Shown piece after piece: positions 40,852-52,771 of a stretch of DNA of 64,000 nt. Position 1 is the stretch's first letter. Every line of letters begins with the position of its first letter. The notes under the pieces are model-generated. The model saw only the letters and a program-made list of their open reading frames with translations. It did not search any database and was not told where the DNA came from. The translations under genes were made by a program, and so were the position numbers. This DNA comes from Marinobacter salinisoli (GTDB lineage Bacteria > Pseudomonadota > Gammaproteobacteria > Pseudomonadales > Oleiphilaceae): the NCBI RefSeq assembly GCF_017301335.1, contig NZ_CP071247.1:3348001-3412000 (forward strand), given 5' to 3'.

Positions 40852-41832
40852 TTGAACACCCACGATTCCAGACAGTTTGACCTGCACCCCGTAGACCAGC
40901 GCCGACTGGCAATACTGTGCGGACAGTTTGATGAGAACCTCAAGCACATCGAGCGACGCCTGCACGTCAAGGTAGGACGCCGAGGCCATCATTTCCGCAT
41001 TGAAGGCGAAACCGAGCACGTCGCCGCCGCCACTGAAGTCGTCCGCCACCTGTATCGGGAAACCGAAGCTACGGATGACCTGTCACCGGATACCGTCCAC
41101 CTGTTCATCCGGGAAACCGGTCTGGAGCGACTGCCTGAGGATGTGCCGTTCGATGGTGCCGTCACCGTCATTAAAACACCGAAACTGCAGGCCAAGCCCC
41201 GGGGCGCGAACCAGCAGAAGTATGTGCACAACATTCGCACCCACGACATCAACTTTGGCATCGGCCCCGCCGGAACCGGCAAGACCTGGCTGGCCGTCGC
41301 CTGTGCCGTCGAGGCCCTGAAGGACGAGCAGGTCAAGCGCATTTTGTTGGTGCGCCCGGCCGTTGAAGCCGGAGAGAAGCTGGGCTTTCTGCCCGGCGAC
41401 CTGGCTCAGAAGGTCGACCCCTACCTGCGCCCGCTGTACGACGCCCTCTACGAAATGCTGGGATTCGATCAGGTCACGCGCCTGATCGAGAAAAGCGTGA
41501 TTGAGATTGCCCCACTGGCCTTCATGCGGGGTCGCACCCTGAACAACTCGTTCATCATCCTGGATGAAAGCCAGAACACCACCCGGGAACAGATGAAAAT
41601 GTTCCTGACCCGGATCGGCTTTGGTTCCACTGCCGTTATCACTGGCGACACCACCCAGGTGGATTTGCCTCGCGGGCAGAATTCCGGCCTGATTCACGCC
41701 GCCGGCGTGCTGGAAAAAGTGTCCGGCATTGGCTTTACTCGCTTTGGTGCCAAGGACGTGGTCCGACACCCTCTCGTCCAACGTATTGTCGAGGCCTATG
41801 ATGCCTTTGACGACGGAGGTGAGAGCCGGTGA
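40852..41832 (+). CDS. ybeZ: PhoH-family P-loop ATPase YbeZ
   Basis: PhoH-like NTPase that partners with the endoribonuclease YbeY in rRNA processing. Walker [18 protein letters not shown], Walker [13 protein letters not shown] prefer the TTG start at 40852 ([13 protein letters not shown], 326 residues), which has GGAG 5 bases upstream. The ATG at 40762 would put the miaB-ybeZ hairpin inside the gene and add 30 unconserved residues. Overlaps ybeY by 4 bases. Confidence 0.93.
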   Translation: MNTHDSRQFDLHPVDQRRLAILCGQFDENLKHIERRLHVKVGRRGHHFRIEGETEHVAAATEVVRHLYRETEATDDLSPDTVHLFIRETGLERLPEDVPFDGAVTVIKTPKLQAKPRGANQQKYVHNIRTHDINFGIGPAGTGKTWLAVACAVEALKDEQVKRILLVRPAVEAGEKLGFLPGDLAQKVDPYLRPLYDALYEMLGFDQVTRLIEKSVIEIAPLAFMRGRTLNNSFIILDESQNTTREQMKMFLTRIGFGSTAVITGDTTQVDLPRGQNSGLIHAAGVLEKVSGIGFTRFGAKDVVRHPLVQRIVEAYDAFDDGGESR

Positions 41833-42302
41833 GCACACTCACGGTGGACTACCAGCCGGTCTACGAGCAACCGGGCACACCGCAACAATCCGACTTCGAG
41901 GCCTGGGCCAATGCGGCCTGGCAAGACGACGAACCATCCGAGGCGACCATTCGCATCGTCGGTACGGAAGAAAGTCAGGCCCTGAATCTGCTGTACCGTG
42001 GCAAAGACAAACCCACGAATGTGCTCTCCTTTCCATTTGAGGCGCCAGCGGGTATAACAATTCCATTGGCCGGCGATCTCGTTATTTGTGCACCGGTTGT
42101 TGAAAAAGAAGCGCACGAACAACATAAAGAACTCAGGGCCCACTGGGCCCACATGGTCGTACACGGTATGCTGCACTTACAGGGCTACGACCACGTCAAC
42201 GATGAAGATGCCGAGGTCATGGAAGCCCTCGAGATCCAGCTGATGAGACAGCTCGGATTTGGTAACCCTTACGAAGCAGAGGAAGTGGAAAGAGACTCAT
42301 GA
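41829..42302 (+). CDS. ybeY: Endoribonuclease YbeY
   Basis: Single-strand endoribonuclease for 16S rRNA 3' end maturation and ribosome quality control. The zinc site [15 protein letters not shown] (HGxLHLxGYDH) is intact. 157 residues. Starts at GTG 41829, overlapping the ybeZ stop (GTGA), and overlaps ybeX by 4 bases. Confidence 0.95.
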   Translation: MSTLTVDYQPVYEQPGTPQQSDFEAWANAAWQDDEPSEATIRIVGTEESQALNLLYRGKDKPTNVLSFPFEAPAGITIPLAGDLVICAPVVEKEAHEQHKELRAHWAHMVVHGMLHLQGYDHVNDEDAEVMEALEIQLMRQLGFGNPYEAEEVERDS

Positions 42303-43144
42303 GCGACGATCAGTCGAGTCGCAGTCAGGGCAACAAGTCCTGGCTGGAACGCATATCGCAGGCCTTCTCCAGCGGGCCTGAGTCCGTTGAGGACGTGCTG
42401 GAAATCCTGAGGGAGGCAGAAACGCAGGACATCATCGACACCGATGCCATGAGCATCATCGAAGGTGCGATGCAGGTGATCGACATGCGCGTGGAGGAAA
42501 TCATGATTCCTCGCTCGCAGATGGTTACCGTCAAAGCTTCCCAGGAGCCCAAGGAGTTTCTCGGCGAAATCATCAATTCCGCCCACAGCCGCTTTCCAGT
42601 CATTGGCGACAATCAGGACGATGTGATCGGCATTCTTCTCGCCAAGGATCTGCTCCCGCTGGCCCTGAACGGCGACCTCAACTGGCCGAGCATCCGCGAA
42701 ATCCTCAGACCCCCCACCTTTGTTCCCGAGAGCAAACGGCTGAACCAGCTGCTCAAGGAGTTCAAGGAAAACCGTAACCACATGGCGATTGTGGTGGACG
42801 AATACGGCGGCACCGCCGGACTGATCACAATCGAAGACGTGCTGGAGCAAATCGTCGGCGAAATTGAAGACGAGCACGACTTCGACGAAGAAACCCACAT
42901 CAAGGCCCGCGGCAACGGTACTTACGCAGTCAAAGCCGTCACACCGGTTGAGGACTTCAACGAGTTCTTCAAGATTGAACTCGACGAAGAAGAGTTCGAC
43001 ACCATCGGTGGCCTGGTGCTCAAAGAGTTCGGTCACCTGCCCAGACGGGGAGAAACGGTTGAATTCGGCGGCCTGAGATTTACCATTGCCAACGCCGATA
43101 ACCGTGTCATCCGACTGTTGCAGGTAACCCGAGTTGGGCAATAA
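42299..43144 (+). CDS. ybeX: CorC/HlyC-family CBS protein YbeX
   Basis: Cytoplasmic CBS-pair protein with a C-terminal CorC_HlyC domain; YbeX is linked to Mg2+ homeostasis and ribosome metabolism. CBS region about 65-185 ([34 protein letters not shown]), CorC domain about 200-281 ([20 protein letters not shown]). 281 residues, no transmembrane part. Overlaps ybeY by 4 bases and lnt by 11. Confidence 0.93.
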   Translation: MSDDQSSRSQGNKSWLERISQAFSSGPESVEDVLEILREAETQDIIDTDAMSIIEGAMQVIDMRVEEIMIPRSQMVTVKASQEPKEFLGEIINSAHSRFPVIGDNQDDVIGILLAKDLLPLALNGDLNWPSIREILRPPTFVPESKRLNQLLKEFKENRNHMAIVVDEYGGTAGLITIEDVLEQIVGEIEDEHDFDEETHIKARGNGTYAVKAVTPVEDFNEFFKIELDEEEFDTIGGLVLKEFGHLPRRGETVEFGGLRFTIANADNRVIRLLQVTRVGQ

Positions 43145-44696
43145 CTCAATCACACTGAAAGACCTCCCCTTCGCACTCACGGGTAACCGCTGGCTGGCGC
43201 CGCTGGTACTGCTTGCCTCTGGGGCCTTGCAGACGCTGACCTTCTCACCGTTCGAGCAGTGGTGGTTTGGCCCCCTGTCGGTGTTCCTGATACTTCTGGT
43301 CGCCATCCCGCTCGCACCCGAAAAGCTGTTCCGCGCCGGCTGGCTGACCGGGCTCGGGCTGTTCGGTAGCGGTGCCAGCTGGGTGTACATCAGTATCAGC
43401 GAATACGGCAACACGTCCATTCCCGTCGCCGTTCTGCTGACCACCCTGTTTGTAGCAGGCCTGGCCCTGTTCCACGGACTGGCTTTCTGGTTTTGGGGCA
43501 AGCTGGCCAAAGAGAACCGGATTCGCCGGTTGATTCTGTTTCCGGCGATCTGGCTCCTGGGCGACTGGCTGCGCGGCTGGTTGCTGACCGGATTCCCCTG
43601 GCTATACCTGGGCACCGCACACACTGACGGCCCACTGGGCGGCCTGGCACCGCTGGTCGGCGTGCACGGTATTACGCTATGGATCGTGACAACGGGTGCT
43701 GCAGCCTACGGCGCCCTCTGGCTAGCCCGACATCGCAAGTGGGGTGCCCTGGCAACAACCCTCATCCTCGCCCTGATCCCCTGGTTGCTCGCCCCCCAAC
43801 TGAAAAAGGTGGCATGGACACAGATCAGCGACACGCCCACCAGCTTTGCGGCCATGCAGGGTAATATTCCCCAGCAAATCAAATGGGATCCGGATTTTCT
43901 GCGGGACCAGATCGTCACCTACCTGACCATGACCAACGGCCACTGGGATACCGACCTGATCCTCTGGCCCGAGACAGCCATACCCATTCCCCAGGACAAG
44001 GCAGGCGAGATCATAGATCACATCGGCGGACGCCTGGGCGACGACAGCACGCTGATTACCGGCATACCCTGGTACGGCTTCAGTGAAAGGCTCGAAGACT
44101 TTACGTTTCACAACAGCATCATGGCCATTGGCCAGGGCGAGGGCATCTACCACAAACAGAAGCTGGTGCCTTTTGGTGAGTACGTGCCTCTCGAGGGCAT
44201 GCTGCGAGGCCTGATTGGCTTCTTCGACTTGCCCATGAGCAGCTTCAGCCGGGGCCCTGAATACCAGTCGCCACTAAAGGCCGGCGACACACAGATCATG
44301 CCCTTCATCTGCTACGAAGTGGCGTACCCGGATTTTGTTGCCTTCAACAGCCGCCAGTCAGGCTTGCTGCTGACGATCAGTAACGATGGCTGGTTCGGGG
44401 CTTCCATCGGGCCTCTGCAACACTTGCAGATCGCCCGCATGCGAGCCATGGAGACCGGCAGGTACATGCTGCGCGGCACCAACAATGGCGTCACGGCCAT
44501 TATCAACCACCTGGGTGAAATCACCCAAGCAACGCCGCAGTTTGAGCGCGTTACACTCCGAGGCGAAGTTTTTGTCGCCGAGGGCAGCACACCGTTTATG
44601 CAAACCGGCTCCTGGCCGGCCCTGACATTCGCCCTGATCCTGGTGGTGTTTGTTCGCGAACGCGTTATTCCTCCGGTCTCGGCCAGCGGCTCGTGA
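43134..44696 (+). CDS. lnt: Apolipoprotein N-acyltransferase Lnt
   Basis: Inner-membrane enzyme that adds the third acyl chain to lipoproteins. About eight membrane helices in the first 210 residues, then a periplasmic nitrilase-like domain with the triad Glu (WPETAIPIP, about 280), Lys (KQKLVPFGEYVP, about 343) and Cys (PFICYEVAYPD, about 392). 520 residues from the TTG at 43134, which overlaps ybeX by 11 bases. The 3' end overlaps the convergent zinc-ribbon gene by 32 bases. Confidence 0.95.
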   Translation: MGNNSITLKDLPFALTGNRWLAPLVLLASGALQTLTFSPFEQWWFGPLSVFLILLVAIPLAPEKLFRAGWLTGLGLFGSGASWVYISISEYGNTSIPVAVLLTTLFVAGLALFHGLAFWFWGKLAKENRIRRLILFPAIWLLGDWLRGWLLTGFPWLYLGTAHTDGPLGGLAPLVGVHGITLWIVTTGAAAYGALWLARHRKWGALATTLILALIPWLLAPQLKKVAWTQISDTPTSFAAMQGNIPQQIKWDPDFLRDQIVTYLTMTNGHWDTDLILWPETAIPIPQDKAGEIIDHIGGRLGDDSTLITGIPWYGFSERLEDFTFHNSIMAIGQGEGIYHKQKLVPFGEYVPLEGMLRGLIGFFDLPMSSFSRGPEYQSPLKAGDTQIMPFICYEVAYPDFVAFNSRQSGLLLTISNDGWFGASIGPLQHLQIARMRAMETGRYMLRGTNNGVTAIINHLGEITQATPQFERVTLRGEVFVAEGSTPFMQTGSWPALTFALILVVFVRERVIPPVSASGS

Positions 44697-45213
44697 CCCG
44701 CTCATAATAGTGGGAGCCGCACGCCTCGCAGGGTTCCAGGTGACTCGTGGCCGTCAGGCAGCGCATATGACTGCAGTTCAGACAACGAAACATACCCGCG
44801 GTTGCCACTTCTCCCGAGATGTAGTGGCCGGCATCGGTGTTTTCCAGTTTCTGTTTCAGCTCCAGCGTGTCCACCAGAGTCTTGTCTGCGACAGATAACA
44901 GGCGGTCGGCTAACTGGTGTTCCAGGAGCGCGAGGTCCAGCTGCAGCCATTCCTGCAGCCCTTCACCAGTCTCCTCCACGAAATGCATCAGGTGTTTCAG
45001 ATCGCGTTCCAGGTAGGCCCCGAGAAGGTCTGTCTCCTCCCGTGTCATCTCCTCCAGCTCGTATTCGAACTCGACCGCCTTCTCGACTTCGTCCTCAAGC
45101 GCCTGAACCGTCACGTCAGGCAGGGATTTCAACCGGGCCTGAACCCGTTCGAGCATCCGGTCATAAACCTCCAGTGCTTTTCCTGAAAGATGATTACGTT
45201 CGGGCTCGCTCAT
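44665..45213 (-). CDS. Zinc-ribbon protein of the YbeL family (DUF1451)
   Basis: A 182-residue cytoplasmic protein with a long acidic helical region (about 1-120) and a C-terminal zinc ribbon with two Cys pairs, FRCLNCSH and EPCEACGSHYY. Resembles E. coli YbeL; function unknown. Its last 32 bases overlap the lnt end on the other strand. Confidence 0.85.
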   Translation of the reverse strand: MSEPERNHLSGKALEVYDRMLERVQARLKSLPDVTVQALEDEVEKAVEFEYELEEMTREETDLLGAYLERDLKHLMHFVEETGEGLQEWLQLDLALLEHQLADRLLSVADKTLVDTLELKQKLENTDAGHYISGEVATAGMFRCLNCSHMRCLTATSHLEPCEACGSHYYERVTSRWPRPEE

Positions 45214-45348
45214 AACGACTCCTCAACACAGTCCGGAAGGAAGGCGTCGGCCTTGGGAAAACGGGCCGCCGCCGGCATTCAGCACCTCCTAATCATGGCA
45301 CAGGATTCGCGGATTGGCAGACTACCTGTTGGAGCGTGGGTGCGTTAG

Positions 45349-47991
<2,643 letters not shown>

Positions 47992-47992
47992 T

Positions 47993-48595
47993 ATGGCCCC
48001 GCGCCGAGCACTGAACCCTTCTCGCCCATCCACGCTGGCAGCAATCCTATTGTTGGCCGGCGTGAGTGGCTGTGGCTTTCAGTTGCGCGGCGCGCCGCCA
48101 GTTTCCCCTGCACTGCAACCGCTTGCTGTCGCCTGCACGCAACAAATACCCGAGACGCTCTGTAGTTCGGTTCGCACTCAGCTGGAACTGGGTGAAGTGG
48201 ACCTTCAGCCTGAGGCGGATGCCGCGTACGTTCTTAGCCTGAGCGAGTTCCAGGAAAACCGCCGGGCGTCGGCCATTACGGCCCAGGCTGCGGCAGCGGA
48301 ATACACGGTCCGACGCTCTGTGGATGTGAACCTGATCAGCGCGGATCGCGTCCCGGTGATCGCAGACACTCGCTTAACCGCCAGCGAAAGTTACCGGTAC
48401 GACGAAACCAACGTTCTTGCCAAGCGACAGGAAGAGGAAGCCCTTCGAATCCAGCTTGATGATCGGCTCGCCCAGCAGGTGATCTTTCGCCTCGCGCCCC
48501 TGACTGAAGCCCGTATCGAGGAAATCCGGCAAGCGCACGAAGCATCGAAAGAGGCTGAGACCGAAGCCGAAGCCGAGACCACACCTTCGCCATGA
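47993..48595 (+). CDS. lptE: LPS-assembly lipoprotein LptE
   Basis: Outer-membrane lipoprotein that plugs and supports the LPS translocon LptD. Signal sequence with lipobox ending VSGC (Cys about residue 24), then GFQLRGAPPVSPAL, the usual start of the mature protein. 200 residues with a charged Glu/Ala-rich tail. One base after leuS and overlapping holA by 4 bases, the conserved order. Confidence 0.92.
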   Translation: MAPRRALNPSRPSTLAAILLLAGVSGCGFQLRGAPPVSPALQPLAVACTQQIPETLCSSVRTQLELGEVDLQPEADAAYVLSLSEFQENRRASAITAQAAAAEYTVRRSVDVNLISADRVPVIADTRLTASESYRYDETNVLAKRQEEEALRIQLDDRLAQQVIFRLAPLTEARIEEIRQAHEASKEAETEAEAETTPSP

Positions 48596-49599
48596 AGACG
48601 CAGACCGCACAACTTCCACAACTGCTGAAGAAAGGGCTCGCGCCGGTGTACCTCATTTCCGGCGATGAACCTCTGCTGGTCCAGGAGTGCTGCGACCAGA
48701 TTCGCCAGGCCGCCAGGGACGCAGGCTTCCACGACCGGCTCACCTTTCACGCCGATCACCAGTTGGACTGGAGCACCGTTGCCGACGAATTCAATGCCAT
48801 GTCGCTGTTCGCAGAACGCCGACGGATTGAGATTCACTTGCCCAACGGAAAACTCGGCAAGGGCAAAGACGCACTGGAACGCTATCTGGAAGCCCCCACC
48901 GACGACATAATCCTACTGCTGATCAGCACCCGGCTGGACGCTGCAGAGACGCGCCGAAAGTGGTACAAATCACTGCAAAACAAAGGCGTTCACGTGCCGG
49001 TCTGGCCAGTCGATGCCGAAAAGTTCCAAGGCTGGTTAAAGCAAAGAGCCAGCCGCCAGGGCCTGCACCTTACCCAAGGCGCCCTTTCCATGCTGGCCGA
49101 GCGACTGGAAGGCAACCTGCTGGCTGCCAGCCAAGAGATGGATCGCCTGCAACTGCTCACCAAAGGCGAAACCATTGACGAGGCAACGGTGGAGCAAGCC
49201 GTACTGGACAGCTCTCGCTTCAACGGTTTCGAACTGGCAACCGAACTGCTTGCGGGTCGTGCGCCCCATGCCGGCAAAATGATCGGCGTACTCCAGCAGG
49301 AGGGCGAAAATCCTCTCGGCATGCTGACCGTGCTCAGCCGCGATCTCAACCTTATCCTTGAACTGAAAAGCGTCGCCAGCCAGGGCGATGCGCCTTCCGC
49401 TTTTCTGAAAAAGCGCGGCGTCTTCCAGCCTCAACGGGCCCGGGTAATCGAACAGGCAGCCCGGCGCCTGAATACCCCCCAACTTCACCAGGCACTCGAA
49501 ATCTGCACTCAGATCGATCGCGCCGCCAAGGGATTCGGCGACCTCTCTCCCTGGCATTACCTGCGCGATCTTTCGGTCCACCTCGCCCAGCGTAACTGA
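48592..49599 (+). CDS. holA: DNA polymerase III delta subunit HolA
   Basis: Clamp-loader subunit that opens the beta clamp. N-terminal AAA-like fold with LAPVYLISGDEPLLVQECCD and the beta-binding segment LFAERRRIEIHLP; C-terminal collar domain (FELATELLAGRAPHAGKMIGVLQ, quoted partly: ATELLAGRAPHAGK). 335 residues is normal. Overlaps lptE by 4 bases. Confidence 0.94.
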   Translation: MKTQTAQLPQLLKKGLAPVYLISGDEPLLVQECCDQIRQAARDAGFHDRLTFHADHQLDWSTVADEFNAMSLFAERRRIEIHLPNGKLGKGKDALERYLEAPTDDIILLLISTRLDAAETRRKWYKSLQNKGVHVPVWPVDAEKFQGWLKQRASRQGLHLTQGALSMLAERLEGNLLAASQEMDRLQLLTKGETIDEATVEQAVLDSSRFNGFELATELLAGRAPHAGKMIGVLQQEGENPLGMLTVLSRDLNLILELKSVASQGDAPSAFLKKRGVFQPQRARVIEQAARRLNTPQLHQALEICTQIDRAAKGFGDLSPWHYLRDLSVHLAQRN

Positions 49600-49638
49600 T
49601 CTGGATCAAGCCAAAGCCGCTTCGGCGCATCTGGCATC

Positions 49639-49644
49639 TTGACA
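49639..49644 (+). promoter_or_regulatory. -35 box before the small coiled-coil gene
   Basis: Perfect TTGACA 61 bases before the ATG. The -10 at 18 bases (CATGGT, 49663-49668) matches three of six. The CTTGAC...CGCATGG pattern also loosely resembles a heat-shock sigma-32 promoter, but the spacer is long for that. Confidence 0.35.
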
Positions 49645-49665
49645 CTTTTTTCCTCCTAGGCGCAT

Positions 49666-49680
49666 GGTTAAGGAATAACC
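49666..49680. repeat. Short inverted repeat before the small coiled-coil gene
   Basis: GGTTA and TAACC flank AGGAA, just upstream of the ribosome binding site of the gene at 49700. Could be an operator or leader hairpin. Confidence 0.25.
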
Positions 49681-49699
49681 AACCAAGGAGGTGGTCATC

Positions 49700-49963
49700 A
49701 TGTCATTTCAAGACGAACTGAAAAAACTGTCGGAAAAAATCAAACAGTATCGGGACGAAGCTCGCGTTCAGATGCACCTGGCGCGAGAGGACGTTAAGGA
49801 CGAATGGGACGACCTTGAAAAGGAGTGGGATCGATTCCGTGCAAAACTGGAAGACATTCTCCATGACGCAGAAAACGCTTCCCACGAAACCCGACAAGCC
49901 GCCGAGAAACTGGGCCAAACATTGAAAGACAACTACGAAGAGATTCGCAACAAACTGAAATAA
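49700..49963 (+). CDS. Small charged coiled-coil protein (possible stress protein)
   Basis: An 87-residue, almost wholly helical, highly charged protein with no signal peptide or membrane segment (MSFQDELKKLSEKIKQY, then EWDDLEKEWDRFRAKLED and AAEKLGQTLKDNYEEI). It recalls small amphipathic proteins annotated as sll1863-type stress proteins, but that link is weak. Start at 49700 because AGGAGG lies 9 bases upstream; a GTG at 49691 would sit inside that site. The strong ribosome site and own promoter suggest high expression. Confidence 0.8.
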   Translation: MSFQDELKKLSEKIKQYRDEARVQMHLAREDVKDEWDDLEKEWDRFRAKLEDILHDAENASHETRQAAEKLGQTLKDNYEEIRNKLK

Positions 49964-50063
49964 AACGTTAACAAAATAACAAAAGCACACATTTTTCAAC
50001 TAGATACATTCTATTAATAAAAATCAATGTGCCATACTTCACAGCGTGGGTGAACGAAGCGTC

Positions 50064-50097
50064 AGGTTTTTGACCAATAGGTGAAAAACCTAACAAT
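50064..50097 (+). promoter_or_regulatory. Promoter with overlapping inverted repeat, EndA-like gene
   Basis: TTGACC (50070-50075), 16-base spacer, AACAAT (50092-50097). Arms AGGTTTTT (50064-50071) and AAAAACCT (50084-50091) form a perfect 8-base inverted repeat across the -35 and spacer, a possible operator. 43 bases before the ATG at 50140. Confidence 0.45.
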
Positions 50098-50139
50098 ACA
50101 ACAATAACGCTTCCCGCCACTGAGAGGTCATTGAGGCGT

Positions 50140-50775
50140 ATGAAAAAACAAATCCAAACTCTAACTGCTCTTTCACTGCTGGTCGCCACCGGCGTTGTTA
50201 TTGGCCAGAATACTCGGTTCAGCGATCCCGATACCGTGATCAAACAAGAGTTCTGGAACAACCTCTATGCCGGAGGAGGAAGCTCGTTCTTCTGCGAAAA
50301 GGAATTCAAAACCAAGGGCTTCATGCTCACCGATGGTTATGTTTACCCTCTGGCGGACATAAGATCTGCGCTGGACTGCGGTACGTCCCGTCAATGCGAT
50401 CAGGACAATCGCTATCGTCAGATTGCTTCTGACCTGCACAACATGGTGCCTGTCAATAACCGGCTCGAAATGAAGCGCCATAACGTCCGCTACGAAAACC
50501 TGAACCAGAGCATTCCCACGGATGACTGCGGCATGCGAGAAAGCGCAGGATTTTTCGAACCGCCGGAGCGGGTGAAAGGCGACGTCGCTCGCACCATGGC
50601 CTACATGGTCGACACGTATGGCCTGCCATGGCTGGGAGCACCCCCGGTGTTCAAGGGCTGGAATCGTCAGGATCCGCCCGACGACACAGAGCTAACTCGT
50701 CATCGCCGGATTGCAGAAATCCAAGGCAATGAAAACCCCTTTGTAACCAGCCCGGATCGAATTGAAAGACTGTAA
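50140..50775 (+). CDS. Secreted endonuclease I (EndA/Vvn)-like protein lacking the catalytic Glu-His
   Basis: A 211-residue protein with a Sec signal (about 1-23). It aligns along most of its length with periplasmic endonuclease I: YRQIASDLHNMVPVNNRLE, VKGDVARTMAYMVDTYGL, then GWNRQDPPDD and HRRIAEIQGNENPFV. But the EndA motif WEHVVP reads DGYVYP here, so the metal-binding Glu and the general-base His (E79/H80 of Vvn) become Gly and Tyr; the later Asn is kept (RHN). It may be inactive or have another role. ATG 50140 is chosen for its clean signal peptide; a TTG at 50131 is possible. Confidence 0.8.
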   Translation: MKKQIQTLTALSLLVATGVVIGQNTRFSDPDTVIKQEFWNNLYAGGGSSFFCEKEFKTKGFMLTDGYVYPLADIRSALDCGTSRQCDQDNRYRQIASDLHNMVPVNNRLEMKRHNVRYENLNQSIPTDDCGMRESAGFFEPPERVKGDVARTMAYMVDTYGLPWLGAPPVFKGWNRQDPPDDTELTRHRRIAEIQGNENPFVTSPDRIERL

Positions 50776-50792
50776 CGATCACAGGGTAGACC

Positions 50793-50826
50793 AAAAAAAA
50801 AGCAGGCCTCCGGGCCTGCTTTTTTC
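50793..50826. terminator. Bidirectional terminator between EndA-like gene and acyl-CoA dehydrogenase
   Basis: AGCAGGCC pairs with GGCCTGCT across TCCG, with a run of nine A before it and five to six T after it, so it serves both convergent genes. Confidence 0.92.
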
Positions 50827-50839
50827 ATCTTCGACAGCC

Positions 50840-52630
50840 TTAGAACTCGTCAGCTGTCAGCGCCATCATGGAGTCACTGCCACTGCGAATCGCTTCGGCC
50901 AGAGAAACCGTTTTCGGCAGCAGCCGATCGAAGTAGAACCTGGCGGTTTTGACCTTGCCCGAGTAGAAGCCGGATGCATCTTCCGCCGCTTTCGGTGCAG
51001 CAGCCTTAGCAATCTTGGCCCACATGTAACCCAGTGCAGTCAGGCCGAACAGATCCAGGTAGTCAACCGAGGCCGCACCAACGACGTCCGGGTTATCCCC
51101 CGCCTGCTTGATAACAAATTCGGTGACATCAGACAGACGCTCAAACGCCGCCACTAAAGGCTCAAGGAACGGACGCATGGTTTCGTCGCTACTGTTCACT
51201 TCGATGAATGCCGCCAGATCCTGGGCAAACAGCTCGTACAGCTTGCCCTGACTGCCCACCACTTTACGCCCCATCAGATCCAGCGCCTGAATACCGTTGG
51301 TGCCCTCGTAGATCTGGGTGATCCGGCAATCACGCACCAACTGCTCCTGACCCCACTCACGGATAAAGCCATGCCCACCGAAGACTTGCTGACCAGCAAT
51401 ACAGGTTTCCAGGCCGCGATCGGTCAGGAACGCTTTGGCAACCGGGGTCAGCAGGGCAACCATGCCTTCGGCGTGCTTGCGACGCTCCTCATCTTCCGCG
51501 TACTTGGCGGTATCCAGCCATTGCGCCACGTAGGTGGAGAAGGCGCGACCGCCTTCGACATAGCCTTTCATCGTCAGCAGCATGCGACGCACATCGGGGT
51601 GGACCAGAATCGGGTCAGCGGCCTTGTCCGGCTGCTGAGCACCGCTCGGTGCCCGGCTCTGGATACGCTCCATGGCATACTCACGGGCGCTCTGCAGCGA
51701 GGCTTCGGCGGCACCGATACCCTGAATGCCCACGCCCAGACGCTCGTAGTTCATCATGGTAAACATAGCGGCCAGGCCTTTGTTTTCTTCACCGACCAAC
51801 CAGCCTTTGGCGCCGTCAAAGTTCATCACGCAGGTTGCAGAAGCCTTGATCCCCATCTTCTTCTCGATGGAGCCACAGCTCAGCGTATTGCGCTCACCCA
51901 GCGAACCGTCTTCGTTGACCATGAACTTCGGCACCAGGAACAGGGAAATACCCTTGGGCCCTTTCGGGGCATCGGGCAGCTTCGCGAGCACCAGGTGGAT
52001 GATGTTCTCGGCCATGTCGTGCTCGCCCCAAGTGATAAAAATCTTGGTGCCAGTCACACTGAACGAGCCATCGTCGTTCGGCTCAGCCTTGGTGCGGATG
52101 ATGCCCAGATCAGTGCCGGCATGCGGCTCGGTCAGGTCCATCGCGCCGGACCAGACCCCTGAGTACATATTGGGCAGGTATTTTTCCTTCAGCTCCTGAC
52201 TGCCATGAGCATCCAGCGCCAGGCACGCACCGGCCGTCAGCATCGGCGCCAGACCAAAGGCCATGTTGGCACCCTGCATCATTTCCTCAAACTGCGCCAC
52301 CAGGGTCTTGGGCATCCCCATACCGCCAAACTCCGGATTACCGCCAAGGCCATTCCAGCCACCCTCAACGATGGTCTGATAGGCTTCCTTGAAACCTTCG
52401 GGAGCGGTCACTTCGCCGTCATTCCAGCGGCTACCCTGCTCGTCACCTTCACGGTTGAGAGGCGCGAGAACGCCACTGCAGATTTTGCCAGCCTCTTCCA
52501 GAATCGCGTCGGCGGTTTCCGGGTCAACATGTTCCGCCACCTTGGGCAGCGAAGCCCAAAGCGACGGCGCATCAAAGACTTCATTCAGAACAAAGCGCAT
52601 GTCACGCAAAGGCGCCTGGTAATCGGCCAT
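50840..52630 (-). CDS. Acyl-CoA dehydrogenase (DmdC/FadE-like, 596 residues)
   Basis: Flavoprotein for the first step of fatty-acid beta-oxidation or a related acyl-CoA. Domains: short N-terminal acyl-CoA dehydrogenase extension, FAD-binding N/M domains (LTEPHAGTDLGIIRTKA, TGTKIFITWGEHDM), C-terminal helical domain with the catalytic Glu in QIYEGTNGIQALDLMGRK, then an extra C-terminal domain of about 125 residues typical of 3-methylmercaptopropionyl-CoA dehydrogenase-like enzymes. Substrate not known. Paralog of the next gene (52836-54635). No PsrA-type site seen upstream. Confidence 0.92.
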   Translation of the reverse strand: MADYQAPLRDMRFVLNEVFDAPSLWASLPKVAEHVDPETADAILEEAGKICSGVLAPLNREGDEQGSRWNDGEVTAPEGFKEAYQTIVEGGWNGLGGNPEFGGMGMPKTLVAQFEEMMQGANMAFGLAPMLTAGACLALDAHGSQELKEKYLPNMYSGVWSGAMDLTEPHAGTDLGIIRTKAEPNDDGSFSVTGTKIFITWGEHDMAENIIHLVLAKLPDAPKGPKGISLFLVPKFMVNEDGSLGERNTLSCGSIEKKMGIKASATCVMNFDGAKGWLVGEENKGLAAMFTMMNYERLGVGIQGIGAAEASLQSAREYAMERIQSRAPSGAQQPDKAADPILVHPDVRRMLLTMKGYVEGGRAFSTYVAQWLDTAKYAEDEERRKHAEGMVALLTPVAKAFLTDRGLETCIAGQQVFGGHGFIREWGQEQLVRDCRITQIYEGTNGIQALDLMGRKVVGSQGKLYELFAQDLAAFIEVNSSDETMRPFLEPLVAAFERLSDVTEFVIKQAGDNPDVVGAASVDYLDLFGLTALGYMWAKIAKAAAPKAAEDASGFYSGKVKTARFYFDRLLPKTVSLAEAIRSGSDSMMALTADEF

Positions 52631-52771
52631 CTGTACTCTCCAGCATTTCTATCAATGTTGTCTGGCGGCTGGACAAATCTGACAACACTTCATTCCGGCT
52701 GCCAGTACCGAATGCCCACCACGCATTTTCAATAGGGGCCTATTCTACCCCAAATATATTATTGACTTCAC

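Noticed and set aside
42269..43624. Open frame of 451 codons on the minus strand
   Set aside because: Antisense to ybeX and the start of lnt; no recognisable domain, only a by-product of codon bias.
49616..49650. Possible terminator after holA
   Set aside because: Only a 4-bp stem (GCCG/CGGC) and the T run is 19 bases away and follows TTGACA; more likely promoter DNA.
52631..52771. PsrA-type site before the 50840-52630 dehydrogenase
   Set aside because: No AAAC-N2-4-GTTT pattern found in the gap.
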